64,000 nt of DNA from Allobosea sp. WAO (GCF_001509835.1 NZ_JXTJ01000006.1:663191-727190), one strand, 5' to 3'. Shown: positions 50,681-59,923, numbered from the stretch's first letter. Notes: generated by a model from the sequence alone, not told the origin. A program made the numbers and translations.

Positions 50681-52279
50681 TCACTTGTCCATCGTGATCG
50701 GCGAGAAGTCCTGGAACCAGTTCTGCGCCTGCACGAAGCCCTTGACCTTCGGCGACATGGCGCGCGGGTTGACGTCGTGTGTCACCATCAGGAAGAGCGC
50801 GTCGTCGACGTATTTCTCATGTGTCTTCTGCAGGATCTTGGTCTGCTCGGCCGGATCGAAGGTGGTGCGGATCTGGTCGAAGAGCTTGTCCATCTCGGGG
50901 TCGCAATAGATGCCCCAATTGGTGCCTGCCGGCGGCTTCAGATCGCATTGCAGATGGCGGATGAAGCCGGTGAACGGGTCCTGGATGAAGTAGGTGTAGT
51001 TCATCCCGGTGCCTTTGCGGGAGGAGTCGTGGTTCGCGCCGGCCCGCCAGATGTTGATCAGCGTGTTCCACTCGACAACTTCGAAATCGACCTTGATGCC
51101 GACCTCGGCGAGATTCTGCTGGACGAACTCGTTCATCGGCAGCGGCTGCATCTGGCCCGAGCCGGAGGGTGAGATCAGGATCCTGGTCTGGAGCGGCTTC
51201 GCCGGCGAGTAGCCGGCCTCGGCGAGCAGCTTCTTCGCCTCGGCCTGGTCGAGCTTCAGCTTGAACTTCGGATTGCCGAACCACTGATGGCCGGGCGGGT
51301 AGAAGCCTTCGGCCGGGATCATCATGCCGCCGAGCAGTTCCTTTAGGCCTTCGCGGTCGATGGCGAGATTGGCGGCCTTGCGTACGCGGATGTCGTTCCA
51401 GGGCGAACCCTCGATGCGCGAGAGATGCCAGGTCCAGTTGTGCGGATAGGCGTTGGTGACGATCTTGAAGCCGGCCCCCTTCAGCGAGGCCAGCAGGTCC
51501 GGGGACGGCGCCTCGATCCAGTCGACCTGGCCGGAGCGCAGCGCCGCGGCGCGCGCATTCGGCTCCGGCAGCGGCAGCAGCACGAGCTTGTCGAGCTTGG
51601 GCACGCGCGCCTTGTCCCAGTAGTCCTTGAACGGCGCGAGCTCGGCCCGCTCGCGCGGCTGGAAGGCGGTGAGCTGCCAGGGGCCGGTGCCGGACGGGGT
51701 CTTGGCGAAGGCTTCCCAGCTCTTGCCGAGCTTCTCCCATTGCGTGGGCGAGGACATCATCACCCAGGCGATCTGGTAGGGCAGCGTCGCGTCGGGCGAT
51801 TTGGTGGTGATCTCGACCTTGTACTTGTCGAGCGCCTTGTAGCTGGCGACGGCTGGAATGCGCGAACGCCCCTGCGCCGCCTGACGCTGGTCGAATTGCG
51901 GGCTGTCGTTCTTCAGGAGCTTGTCGAGGTTCCAGACCACCGCCTCGGCGGTGAATTCGGAGCCGTCATGGAACTTCACGCCCTCGCGCAGGGTGAAGAC
52001 CCATTTCGTCTTGTCGCTGGCGTCGACCGTCCAGGCGGTGGCGAGGCCGGGCTTCAGGTCCGAGGGCTTGTCGGCGCTGGAAAGGTCCCAGTTGATCAGC
52101 GCGTCGTAGACCGTATAGCCCATGAAGCGCATGCCTTCGCCGCCCTGGTCGGTCTGGCCTGTCGTCAGCGGAATGTCCGAGGCGGTCATGCCGATGCGCA
52201 AGGTGCCCTGCGCGAAGGCCTGCTGGGCGAAGAGAGCGACGCCGGCGGCGAGCGACCAGGCGAGAGCGGAACGGACCAT
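50681..52279 (-). CDS. ABC importer substrate-binding protein (family 5), first of a tandem pair
   Basis: A 532-residue periplasmic SBP_bac_5 protein with signal peptide MVRSALAWSLAAGVALFAQQAFAQ. The mature part opens LRIGMTASDIPLTTGQTDQGGEGMRF and includes WVFTLREGVKFHDGSEFTAEAVVWNLDKLL, KDYWDKARVPKLDKLVLLPLPE, the RKAANLAIDREGLKELLGG block and a C-terminal PITMDK. AAAGGTG precedes the ATG at 52279. Close paralogue of the next gene upstream. Ligand unknown: peptide-, hydantoin- or opine-like compounds are possible. Confidence 0.92.
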   Translation of the reverse strand: MVRSALAWSLAAGVALFAQQAFAQGTLRIGMTASDIPLTTGQTDQGGEGMRFMGYTVYDALINWDLSSADKPSDLKPGLATAWTVDASDKTKWVFTLREGVKFHDGSEFTAEAVVWNLDKLLKNDSPQFDQRQAAQGRSRIPAVASYKALDKYKVEITTKSPDATLPYQIAWVMMSSPTQWEKLGKSWEAFAKTPSGTGPWQLTAFQPRERAELAPFKDYWDKARVPKLDKLVLLPLPEPNARAAALRSGQVDWIEAPSPDLLASLKGAGFKIVTNAYPHNWTWHLSRIEGSPWNDIRVRKAANLAIDREGLKELLGGMMIPAEGFYPPGHQWFGNPKFKLKLDQAEAKKLLAEAGYSPAKPLQTRILISPSGSGQMQPLPMNEFVQQNLAEVGIKVDFEVVEWNTLINIWRAGANHDSSRKGTGMNYTYFIQDPFTGFIRHLQCDLKPPAGTNWGIYCDPEMDKLFDQIRTTFDPAEQTKILQKTHEKYVDDALFLMVTHDVNPRAMSPKVKGFVQAQNWFQDFSPITMDK

Positions 52280-52358
52280 CGTGCACCTTTGAGCTGGAAG
52301 AGTTCCTGATCCGGCGTAGCAAGCGCCATGCCATGCGATCCGGGGGGAAGGGTCTTGG

Positions 52359-52461
52359 AGCCTCGCCGTCGTGCTCGCCCTGGTGGCGAGCATTGTCCTG
52401 GACACGGCTTTTGGCTGGCGAAGCGAAGCCGTGGATGGTCGGGACGAGCCCGACCATCGCG
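52359..52461. repeat. Dispersed intergenic repeat, copy 2
   Basis: Shares CCGTCGTGCTCGCCC-TGG-TGGCGAGCAT and the hairpin TGGTCGGG-ACGAG-CCCGACCA with copy 1, plus a GGCTTTTGGCTGGCGAAGCGAAGCC insert. It sits between the two binding-protein genes. Confidence 0.65.
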
Positions 52462-52485
52462 GAGCGCGTGAAGCCTACGGCCGCG

Positions 52486-54138
52486 TCACTCCATCGACAT
52501 CGGCGCGAGGTCGATAAACCAGCTCTTCGGCTGGATCACGCCCTTGACCTTGGCGCTCATCGCGCGCGGTCCGACATCGTGCGCCACCCAGACGAAGGGC
52601 GCTTCCTCGACGATGCGGGCATGGAGCTTGGCCAGCGCCGCGTCGCGCGCGGTGCCGTCGAACGAGGTGCGTGCGTCGGCGATCAGCTTGTCGAACTCGT
52701 CATTGCCGAAATAGCCCCAGTTGTTGGAGACTGGCGGGAAGGTCTTGGTCGAGACGAAGCGGACCATGGCGAAGAACGGGTCCATCGCCGCATAGGTGAC
52801 GTTGGTGGCGTTGGCGCCGCGGGCATTGGCGTGCTTGGCGCCTTCGCGCCAGTTGGTGAAGACCGCGTTCCATTCACCGACCTCGAGCGCGACGTCGAAA
52901 TAGCAGTCCTTCAGCGCCTGCTGCATGAACTCGTTCATGGGCAGCGGCTGCATCTGGCCGGAGCCCGAGGCCGAGGTCAGCACCTTCACCTTGGCCGGCT
53001 TGGCGGCGGAGAAACCGGCCTCGGTCATCAGCTTCTTGGCGGCTTCGAGGTCGTATTTGATCTCGAACTTCGGATTGCCCCACCAGGGATGGCCGGGCGG
53101 CACGGTCCCTTTCGGGATTTCCATCAGCCCACCGAGCAGTTCCTTGAGCTCGGTCCGGTTGATGCAGAGATTGGCCGCGTGGCGGACCTTCTTGTCGAGC
53201 CAGATCGAGCCTTCGGCGAAGGAGAGTTGCCAGGGCCAGACATGCGGCTGGGCGTTGGTGTAGACGGAGAAGCCGCGCTGCTTGATCTGCGGCACGGCGT
53301 CCGGCGCCGGCGCCTCGATCCAGTCGACCTGGCCGGCGAGGAGCGCCGCGGTCCGGGCATTCGCCTCCGGCAGCGGCAGCAGGACGACCCGGTCGACCTT
53401 CGGCACGCGCGCCTTGTCCCAGTAGTCCTTGTTGGCGACCATCTCGAAGCGCTCGCGCGGCACGAGCCGCACGCCCTTGAACGGCCCCGTGCCCGAAGGA
53501 TCGGCCGAGAAGGCGGCCCAGGCCTGCTTGGCGCGCTCGCCGGCATCAGTGACCGAGGCCGGAACCGCCGCGAGCTTGGCCGCCCAGTGCGCTGGCGAGG
53601 CCATGTAGAGATTGGTCAGGTTGATCGGCAGGAAGGCGTCGGGCTCTGAGGTGGTGAGCTCGACGGTCAAAGGATCGACGACCTTCGCCGACTTCAGCGT
53701 CGGCATGCGCGAGACCGTAACGCCCACCTGATCGGCAGCGAAATGCGCTGCCTCTTTGTTGAGCACCTTTTCGACGTTCCAGACTACCGCTGCGGCATCG
53801 AAGGCCGAGCCGTCCTGGAATTTCACGCCGGGGCGCAGCTTGAACACCCATTTGGTCTTGTCGGCAGCGTCGACAGCCCATTCGGTGGCGAGCCCGGGAA
53901 TGACGACGCTCGCCTTATCGGCCGAGGACAGGTCCCAGTTGGTCAGCCCGTCATACATCGGGATGCCAGTGAAGCGATTGCCCTCGAAGCCCTGGTCCGG
54001 CTGGCCGTGGGTACGCGGAATGTCGGCGGCGGTCATGCCGATGCGCAGGATCTTTTCCTGCGCGAGGGCTGCAGTACCGAGTGCGGTTGAAATCCCCAGC
54101 GCCAGCAGTCCGGCGCGCGTAAAAGTCTTCGACGACAT
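52486..54138 (-). CDS. ABC importer substrate-binding protein (family 5), second of a tandem pair
   Basis: A 550-residue SBP_bac_5 protein with a signal peptide ending GTAALAQ. It shares LRIGMTAADIPRTHGQPDQGFEGNRF, NWDLSSADK, KDYWDKARVPK, VDWIEAPAPD and GSGQMQPLPMNEF with its downstream neighbour, so the pair arose by duplication. AGGGGAGC lies at better spacing for the ATG at 54138 than for one two codons earlier. Two binding proteins for one permease set may widen the ligand range. Confidence 0.92.
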   Translation of the reverse strand: MSSKTFTRAGLLALGISTALGTAALAQEKILRIGMTAADIPRTHGQPDQGFEGNRFTGIPMYDGLTNWDLSSADKASVVIPGLATEWAVDAADKTKWVFKLRPGVKFQDGSAFDAAAVVWNVEKVLNKEAAHFAADQVGVTVSRMPTLKSAKVVDPLTVELTTSEPDAFLPINLTNLYMASPAHWAAKLAAVPASVTDAGERAKQAWAAFSADPSGTGPFKGVRLVPRERFEMVANKDYWDKARVPKVDRVVLLPLPEANARTAALLAGQVDWIEAPAPDAVPQIKQRGFSVYTNAQPHVWPWQLSFAEGSIWLDKKVRHAANLCINRTELKELLGGLMEIPKGTVPPGHPWWGNPKFEIKYDLEAAKKLMTEAGFSAAKPAKVKVLTSASGSGQMQPLPMNEFMQQALKDCYFDVALEVGEWNAVFTNWREGAKHANARGANATNVTYAAMDPFFAMVRFVSTKTFPPVSNNWGYFGNDEFDKLIADARTSFDGTARDAALAKLHARIVEEAPFVWVAHDVGPRAMSAKVKGVIQPKSWFIDLAPMSME

Positions 54139-54341
54139 GATCATGCTCCCCTGTGCAGCCCGGCGTTGGTTCGCGCGGATCTGCCGGGGGAGCTAGCAAC
54201 CGGCATGCCAGAGCGGCCGAGCGGCCTGCCTCATGTCTCCAGCGGCGCGGTGCCTGACCCAAAAGAGCCGGCTGTGTCGCTCCTGTGCCGCCAGCGGATC
54301 GCATTCGAATGGCCATCGCTCGTTGCGACTTATTGCGTCAT

Positions 54342-54361
54342 TCAATCAATCGATTGATTGA
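54342..54361. promoter_or_regulatory. Perfect 20-bp palindrome, TetR operator candidate
   Basis: TCAATCAATC followed by its exact reverse complement, 27 bp before the tetR start codon. It contains the repeated unit CAAT/ATTG. Symmetry, position and AT content fit an autoregulatory TetR operator. Confidence 0.7.
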
Positions 54362-54388
54362 CTAATTGGATGGCGCTACACTCTCGGC

Positions 54389-55060
54389 ATGGCACGCGCA
54401 TCCATCCTCAAGGACGCTGAGGGCACGCGGCAGGCTCTTGCCCGGGCCGGGCTCGACCTGTTCGGCCGCAACGGCTTCGACGCGACCTCGACACGCGAGA
54501 TCGCGCAGGCGGCCGGCGTCAACAGCGCCGGCATCGCCTATCATTTCGGCGGCAAGGACGGACTCCGGCAGGCCTGCGCCGAGGCGATCATCGCCCGGAT
54601 GCAGGGCGTGCTGGCGGGCGGGGCACCGGCGGTTTCGATGGCGCTCGAGGCGAGCGATAGAGATATCGCCGCCGAGCAGTTGCTCGCCCTGATCGACCGG
54701 GTCGTCGCGTTCCTGACGACGGTGCCGGAGAGCGAGGTCGTCGCCCGTTTCGTGGTGCGCGAGATGCTGACGCCGAGCCCTGCCTTCGAGACGCTCTATG
54801 GCGGGCTGTTCGAGCCGGTGCATCGCCGGGTCTGCCAGGTTTGGGCCGCGGCGACCGGCATGGAGCCGGACGCGCCAGGCACAAAGCTCGCGGTCTTCGC
54901 GGCGATCGGCCAGGTCTTCTATTTCCGCATTGCGCGGCCGGCGGTGACGCGGCGGCTCGGCTGGGGCGGGATCGGCCCCGATGAGGCACGCCTCATCGGC
55001 GAGACGATCCGGCGTTCGGTACGGGCGAGCATCCTCGCCTGCAGGGGAGAGGCGTCATGA
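54389..55060 (+). CDS. TetR-family regulator (CecR-like) of the ABC exporter operon
   Basis: A 223-residue TetR protein. The HTH is RQALARAGLDLFGRNGFDATSTREIAQAAGVNSAGIAYHFGGKDGL, followed by a DUF1956/CecR-type C-terminal domain (RFVVREMLTPSPAFETLYGGLFEPVH). In E. coli CecR (YbiH) controls the ybhGFSR exporter operon in the same arrangement. Its stop overlaps the HlyD ATG by 4 bp, so it is the first gene of the operon it probably represses through the upstream palindrome. Confidence 0.9.
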   Translation: MARASILKDAEGTRQALARAGLDLFGRNGFDATSTREIAQAAGVNSAGIAYHFGGKDGLRQACAEAIIARMQGVLAGGAPAVSMALEASDRDIAAEQLLALIDRVVAFLTTVPESEVVARFVVREMLTPSPAFETLYGGLFEPVHRRVCQVWAAATGMEPDAPGTKLAVFAAIGQVFYFRIARPAVTRRLGWGGIGPDEARLIGETIRRSVRASILACRGEAS

Positions 55061-56013
55061 TCCTCGGCTTCATCTGCTCCTTCGCCCTGGCCGCCTCGCT
55101 CGGTATCTGCGCGCCGCCGACCGTCCGGGTCGCCGGCTATGTCGAGGGCGAATATGTCCGCCTCGGGCCGATCGATGTCGCGCGGATCGACAGCGTCGCG
55201 GTCCGCCGCGGCGAGCGGGTGGCATCGGGCGCCGTTGTCGCTGAATTGCAGAAGGACGATGCCCAGAACGCCGTCGCCGAGAGTGAGGCGCGACTGGTGC
55301 AGGCGCAGGCGCAGCTCGCCAATCTGCTCAGCGGCAAGCGCCCCGAGGAGATCGCGGTGATCGAGGCGAATGCGGCCTCCGCCCAGGCGCAGCATCGCGA
55401 GGCGGACCGGGCGCTGGAACGCAGGCAGGACCTCTTCCGGCGTGGCGTCTCGACCCAGGCCGATCTCGACCAGGCCCAGACGGCGCGCGATGTCGCGGCG
55501 GCGAATGTCCGCCAGAGCGCGGCCAATCTCGCGGTGGCGCGGCTGGCGGCACGCGAGGAGGAGATCAAGGCGGCGCAGAACCAGGTGGCGCAGGCGAAGG
55601 CTGCGCTCGACCAGGCGAAATGGCGCCTGTCGCAGCGGACATTGACCGCGCCGGCCGCCGGCATCGTCACCGATATCGTGCGCCATCCCGGCGAGCTCGC
55701 CGGACCGACGGCGCCGGCGCTGACCCTGCTGCCGGACGGGGCGGTCAAGCTGATGCTCTATGTGCCGGAGGCGCTGCTGTCAGGCACGGTGGTCGGCACC
55801 CGCCTCGACGTGCGCTGCAATGGCTGCCCACCGGGACTCGCCGCCACCGTCTCCTATGTCTCGCAGGAGCCGGAGTTTACACCGCCGGTGATCTTCTCGG
55901 CCGAGACGCGCCAGAAGCTGGTCTATCTCGTCGAGGCGCGGCCGGAGGGCGGGCCGGCGGCGAAGCTGCAGCCCGGCCAGATCGTCGACGTCGTCATGCA
56001 GGGCCGGCGATGA
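55057..56013 (+). CDS. HlyD/YbhG-like membrane-fusion protein of ABC exporter
   Basis: A 318-residue periplasmic adaptor with an N-terminal signal/anchor (ILGFICSFALAASLGICA), a lipoyl-like half (IDSVAVRRGERVASGAVVAELQKDDAQ), a long alpha-helical hairpin rich in Ala, Gln and Glu (about residues 75-195), the second lipoyl half (TLTAPAAGIVTDIVRHPGELA) and a beta-barrel domain. It links the inner-membrane ABC pump to an outer-membrane channel. Overlaps both neighbours by 4 bp. Confidence 0.88.
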   Translation: MILGFICSFALAASLGICAPPTVRVAGYVEGEYVRLGPIDVARIDSVAVRRGERVASGAVVAELQKDDAQNAVAESEARLVQAQAQLANLLSGKRPEEIAVIEANAASAQAQHREADRALERRQDLFRRGVSTQADLDQAQTARDVAAANVRQSAANLAVARLAAREEEIKAAQNQVAQAKAALDQAKWRLSQRTLTAPAAGIVTDIVRHPGELAGPTAPALTLLPDGAVKLMLYVPEALLSGTVVGTRLDVRCNGCPPGLAATVSYVSQEPEFTPPVIFSAETRQKLVYLVEARPEGGPAAKLQPGQIVDVVMQGRR

Positions 56014-56942
56014 GCGCTGAGAACGTCATCGCCGTGCGCGGGCTGACCAAGCGCTTCGGCACGCGCACCGTGGTCGACAATGTCGACCTCACCGTGCGCC
56101 AGGGCGAGATCGTCGGCTTCCTCGGCCCGAACGGCTCCGGCAAGACCACGACGATCCGGCTGATCTGCGGGCTGCTGACGCCCGATGCTGGCGAGGGCAC
56201 GGTGCTCGGTCTCGACGTGCGCAGCCAGAGTGCGCAGATCAAGCTGCATGTCGGCTACATGACCCAGAAGTTCTCGTTCTACGAGGACCTGACGATCGAG
56301 GAGAACCTGAGCTTCGTCGCCCGGCTCTACGGGCTGAAGCCGGTCGGGGAAGCCGTGGCGAAGACGCTCGACGGTCTCGGCCTGACCTCGCGCAAGGACC
56401 AGCTCGCCGGCACGCTCTCGGGCGGCTGGAAGCAGCGGCTCGCGCTCGCCGCCTGCATCATGCACGAGCCGAAGCTGCTGCTGCTCGACGAGCCGACCGC
56501 CGGCGTCGACCCCAAGGCGCGGCGCGAGTTCTGGGACGAGATCCACCGGCTCGCCGGCGAAGGCCTGACCGTGCTGGTCTCCACCCATTACATGGACGAG
56601 GCCGAGCGCTGCCACCGCATCGGCTACATCGCCTATGGCCGGATGCTGGCGACTGGGACGGTCGAGGAGGTGGTGCAGGGCTCCGGTCTTTCGACCTATG
56701 TCGTCCATGGCGTGCTGAAGCCGGCGGAGATCGCCGACCTCGCGAAGACCGACGGCGTCGAGCAGGTCGCGCCCTTCGGGGCGACGCTGCATGTCGTCGG
56801 CACCGACAGGGACAAGCTCGAGGCGGCGCTGGCGCCGCTGAAGCAGCGCCCGGACATTCGCATCGAGCCCGGCGAGACCAGCCTGGAGGATGTCTTCATC
56901 CAGTTCATGGGCAAGGCCCAGGCCGAGGGGCGGGCGGCATGA
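56010..56942 (+). CDS. ABC-2-type exporter ATPase (YbhF-like, single domain)
   Basis: A 310-residue ATPase of the drug/ABC-2 export class: Walker A GPNGSGKTTT, signature LSGGWKQRLALAA, Walker B LLLLDEPTAGVD, then STHYMDEAERCHRIGYIAYGRML. A C-terminal domain about 80 residues long ends LEDVFIQFMG. E. coli YbhF has two ATPase domains; this one has a single domain and must act as a dimer. Start overlaps the adaptor stop (ATGA), and its own stop overlaps the permease start. Confidence 0.92.
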   Translation: MSAENVIAVRGLTKRFGTRTVVDNVDLTVRQGEIVGFLGPNGSGKTTTIRLICGLLTPDAGEGTVLGLDVRSQSAQIKLHVGYMTQKFSFYEDLTIEENLSFVARLYGLKPVGEAVAKTLDGLGLTSRKDQLAGTLSGGWKQRLALAACIMHEPKLLLLDEPTAGVDPKARREFWDEIHRLAGEGLTVLVSTHYMDEAERCHRIGYIAYGRMLATGTVEEVVQGSGLSTYVVHGVLKPAEIADLAKTDGVEQVAPFGATLHVVGTDRDKLEAALAPLKQRPDIRIEPGETSLEDVFIQFMGKAQAEGRAA

Positions 56943-58078
56943 GCGCCCTCGCGCTTTCCGCGGGGCGGCTCGGCGCCATCCTCGCCAAGGAATTCGTGCA
57001 GATGCGGCGCGACCGTATCACCTTCGCGATGATGCTGGTGGTGCCGATCATCCAGCTCCTGCTGTTCGGGTATGCGATCAACAACGATCCCAAAGGCTTG
57101 CCGGCGGCGGTTCTGGCGCTGGGGCAGGATCGCTACACCCGCTCGGTGGTCGCGGCGCTGGAGGTCTCCGGCTATTACCGCTTCGGCAGGCGGCCTGAGA
57201 GCGCGGCCGAGGCCGAGAGCCTGATGGCGCGCGGCGCGATCTCCTTCCTCGTCACCATTCCCAGCGATTTCGGCATGCGGGTCGAGCGCGGCGACGAGCC
57301 GCGCATCCTGGTCGAGGCCGATGCGACAGACCCCGCCGCCTCCAGCAATGCGGTCGGAGCGCTGCAGACCATCGCCGGCAGGGCGCTGACACGGGAGCTC
57401 GGCACCGAGGACCAGGCCCGGCAGCAGAGCGAGAGCGCGCTCTCCTTCGTCGTGCACCGGCGCTACAATCCCGAGGGCATCACCCAGTACAACATCGTGC
57501 CCGGCCTGCTCGGCGTCATCTTGCAGATGACCATGGTGATGATGACGGCGATGGCGCTGACCCGCGAGATCGAGCGCGGCACCATGGAGAACCTGCTCGC
57601 CATGCCGGCGACGGCGGGCGAGATCATGCTCGGCAAGGTTTTGCCCTATCTCGCGGTCGGCAGCGTCCAGGTGGCGGTCGTGCTCTCGGCGGCGAAGCTG
57701 CTCTTCGGCGTGCCCTTCCTCGGCAGCCTGACTTTGCTGCTCGCCTGCGTCACCGTTTTCGTGCTGGCGCTGGTGCTGCTCGGCTACACGATCTCGACCA
57801 TGGCGCGCACGCAGCTGCAGGCGATGCAGCTGACCTTCTTCTTCTTCCTGCCCTCGCTGCTGCTCTCCGGCTTCATGTTCCCCTTCGCCGGCATGCCGCT
57901 CTGGGCCCAGGGGCTCGGAGAGATCTTTCCGCTGACGCATTTCCTGCGCGTGGTCCGTGCGATCATGCTGAAGGGCGCCGATCTCGGCGACATCGGTACC
58001 GAGGTTTTCTGGCTGACTGCCTTCGTGCCGCTCTATGCCGGGATTGCGTTGATGCGGTTCCGGAGCACGCTGGACTGA
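56939..58078 (+). CDS. ABC-2-type exporter permease (YbhS/YbhR-like)
   Basis: A 379-residue ABC-2 membrane protein. The first span is DRITFAMMLVVPIIQLLLFGYAIN, followed by a large periplasmic domain and five C-terminal spans including YNIVPGLLGVILQMTMVMMTAMALTREIERGTMENLLA and FFFFLPSLLLSGFMFPFAGMPLWAQ. E. coli has two permeases (YbhS and YbhR); only one is encoded here, so it should homodimerise. Likely exports drugs, cations or other toxic compounds. Confidence 0.91.
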   Translation: MSALALSAGRLGAILAKEFVQMRRDRITFAMMLVVPIIQLLLFGYAINNDPKGLPAAVLALGQDRYTRSVVAALEVSGYYRFGRRPESAAEAESLMARGAISFLVTIPSDFGMRVERGDEPRILVEADATDPAASSNAVGALQTIAGRALTRELGTEDQARQQSESALSFVVHRRYNPEGITQYNIVPGLLGVILQMTMVMMTAMALTREIERGTMENLLAMPATAGEIMLGKVLPYLAVGSVQVAVVLSAAKLLFGVPFLGSLTLLLACVTVFVLALVLLGYTISTMARTQLQAMQLTFFFFLPSLLLSGFMFPFAGMPLWAQGLGEIFPLTHFLRVVRAIMLKGADLGDIGTEVFWLTAFVPLYAGIALMRFRSTLD

Positions 58079-58147
58079 AGCGGGCACACGCTCTGCGTGG
58101 AATTGTAGCTTGCAAAAAGATAGTAACTTCTGTAGCGAGCCTCGACC

Positions 58148-58648
58148 ATGCAGCCCAAGCTCGCTCCGCTCACCGAATGCCCCTGCGCCCGCGCGGTCGA
58201 GACCGTCGGCGAGTGGTGGAGCATCCTGATCCTGCGCGATGCGCTGTTGCGGGGGCTGACCCGTTTCGACGAGTTCGAACGCAGCCTCGGCATCGCGCCG
58301 AACATGCTGGCGCGCCGGCTGAAGCATCTCGCCGAGAGCGGGCTGTTCGAACGGCGGCTCTATAGCGAGCGGCCGAAGCGCTACGAATACGTCCTGACCG
58401 AGAAGGGGCGGGACTTCTTCCCCGTCGTCACCGCGCTGATCGGCTACGCCAACCGGCATCTCGCGCCCGAAGGCGCCTCGTTGCTGCTGGCAGAGCGCGG
58501 GAGCGGAGCGCCGGTCATTCCGGCTGTCGTCGACGCCGCGACCTTGCAACCGATCACCGTCGACAATGTCGACATCATTGCCGGGCCGCGCGCCAGTGCC
58601 GGCATGCGCGAGCGCCTCGCTACCGCGGCGCGTGCGAAAGCAAATTAG
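58148..58648 (+). CDS. HxlR-family transcriptional regulator
   Basis: A 166-residue winged-helix protein of the HxlR/MarR-like class. It has the conserved CPCARAVETVGEWWSILILRDALLRGLTRFDEFERSLGIAPNMLARRLKHLAESGLFERRLYSERPKRYEYVLTEKGRDFFPVV organisation. Cys11 and Cys13 stand in ECPCA; one Cys at this place is often redox- or aldehyde-sensing in the family. It lies 10 bp before the ketosynthase gene and may regulate it, or the upstream exporter. Confidence 0.87.
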   Translation: MQPKLAPLTECPCARAVETVGEWWSILILRDALLRGLTRFDEFERSLGIAPNMLARRLKHLAESGLFERRLYSERPKRYEYVLTEKGRDFFPVVTALIGYANRHLAPEGASLLLAERGSGAPVIPAVVDAATLQPITVDNVDIIAGPRASAGMRERLATAARAKAN

Positions 58649-58657
58649 GAGCCTCCC

Positions 58658-59923
58658 ATGCGTCGCATCGTCGTCACCGGACTGGGCGTGGTCTCGCCCT
58701 TGGGCTGCGGCACCGAACTCGCCTGGCAGCGGCTGCTTGCGGGCCGATCGGGCCTGCGCCGTCTGCCGGACGCGATCGCCGAGACCCTGCCGGCCAAGGT
58801 CGCTGGGCTCGTGCCTGGCAAGGCGGAGGACAATGAGGGCGGTTTTGATCCCGATGTGGCGATTGCGCCGAAGGATCAGCGCAAGATGGACCGTTTCATC
58901 CAATTCGCGCTGGTCGCCGCCAAGGAGGCGCTGGCGCAGGCCGGCTGGCAGCCGCAGGACGAGGCCGGGCGCGAGCGCACCGCGACGGTAATCGCCTCGG
59001 GCATCGGCGGCTTTCCGGCCATCGCCGAGGCGGTGCGGATAACCGACCAGCGCGGCGTGCGCCGACTTTCACCCTTCACCGTGCCGTCCTTCCTGGTCAA
59101 TCTCGCCGCCGGCCATGTCTCGATCGATCATGGCTTCAAGGGGCCGATCGGCGCGCCGGTGACGGCCTGCGCAGCCGGCGTGCAGGCGATCGGCGATGCG
59201 GCGCGGATGATCCGGGCCGGCGAGGCCGATATCGCGCTCTGCGGCGGCAGCGAGGCCTGCGTCGATCTCGTGGCGCTCGGCGGCTTCGCTGCGGCGCGCG
59301 CGCTGTCGACCGGCTTCAACGACGAGCCGGCGAAGGCCTCGCGGCCGTTCGACCGCGATCGCGACGGCTTCGTCATGGGCGAGGGGGCCGGGATCCTGGT
59401 GATCGAGGCGCTGGAACATGCGCAGGCGCGCGGCGCGACGATCCTCGCCGAGCTCACCGGCTACGGCACCAGCGCCGACGCCTACCACATCACCTCCGGC
59501 CCCGAGGATGGCTCAGGCGCGCGCCGTGCGATGGAGACGGCGCTGAAGCAGGCCGGGCTGAATCCGGGCGATGTCGGCCACCTCAACGCGCATTCGACCT
59601 CGACGCCGGTCGGCGATCGCGGCGAGCTCGCAGCGGTGAAGGCCGTGTTCGGCGAAGGGGGCGGCATCGCGATCAGCGCGACGAAATCTGCGACCGGTCA
59701 TCTGCTCGGCGCGGCCGGCGGGTTGGAGGCGGTCTTCACGATCCTTGCACTGCGTGACCAGATCGCGCCGCCGACGCTCAATCTCGAGAACCCGGACGAG
59801 GCGGCGTCCGGGCTCGACCTCGTTGCGAAGGCGGCCCGGCCGCTTCCGATGGAGCACGCCATCTCGAACGGCTTCGGCTTCGGCGGTGTCAATGCCAGCG
59901 TGGTGTTCAGGCGCTGGAGCTGA
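58658..59923 (+). CDS. Beta-ketoacyl-ACP synthase II (FabF-like)
   Basis: A 421-residue condensing enzyme with RIVVTGLGVVSPLGCG at the N-terminus, the active-site Cys in PVTACAAGVQAIGDAA, the first His in LNAHSTSTPVGD and the second in SATKSATGHLLGAAGG, then NGFGFGGVNASVVFRRW. All three catalytic residues are present, so it should elongate acyl-ACP. No acpP or fabG is adjacent, whereas the main fabF normally sits with acpP, so this is probably a second copy, perhaps for special acyl chains. AGGAG precedes the ATG. Confidence 0.9.
   Translation: MRRIVVTGLGVVSPLGCGTELAWQRLLAGRSGLRRLPDAIAETLPAKVAGLVPGKAEDNEGGFDPDVAIAPKDQRKMDRFIQFALVAAKEALAQAGWQPQDEAGRERTATVIASGIGGFPAIAEAVRITDQRGVRRLSPFTVPSFLVNLAAGHVSIDHGFKGPIGAPVTACAAGVQAIGDAARMIRAGEADIALCGGSEACVDLVALGGFAAARALSTGFNDEPAKASRPFDRDRDGFVMGEGAGILVIEALEHAQARGATILAELTGYGTSADAYHITSGPEDGSGARRAMETALKQAGLNPGDVGHLNAHSTSTPVGDRGELAAVKAVFGEGGGIAISATKSATGHLLGAAGGLEAVFTILALRDQIAPPTLNLENPDEAASGLDLVAKAARPLPMEHAISNGFGFGGVNASVVFRRWS

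Noticed and set aside
54201..54210. CGGCATGCCA near the second binding-protein gene as a further oxalate operator
   Set aside because: The second half-site at N5 spacing (AGCAAC) does not match TGGCAT, and the gene is outside the island.
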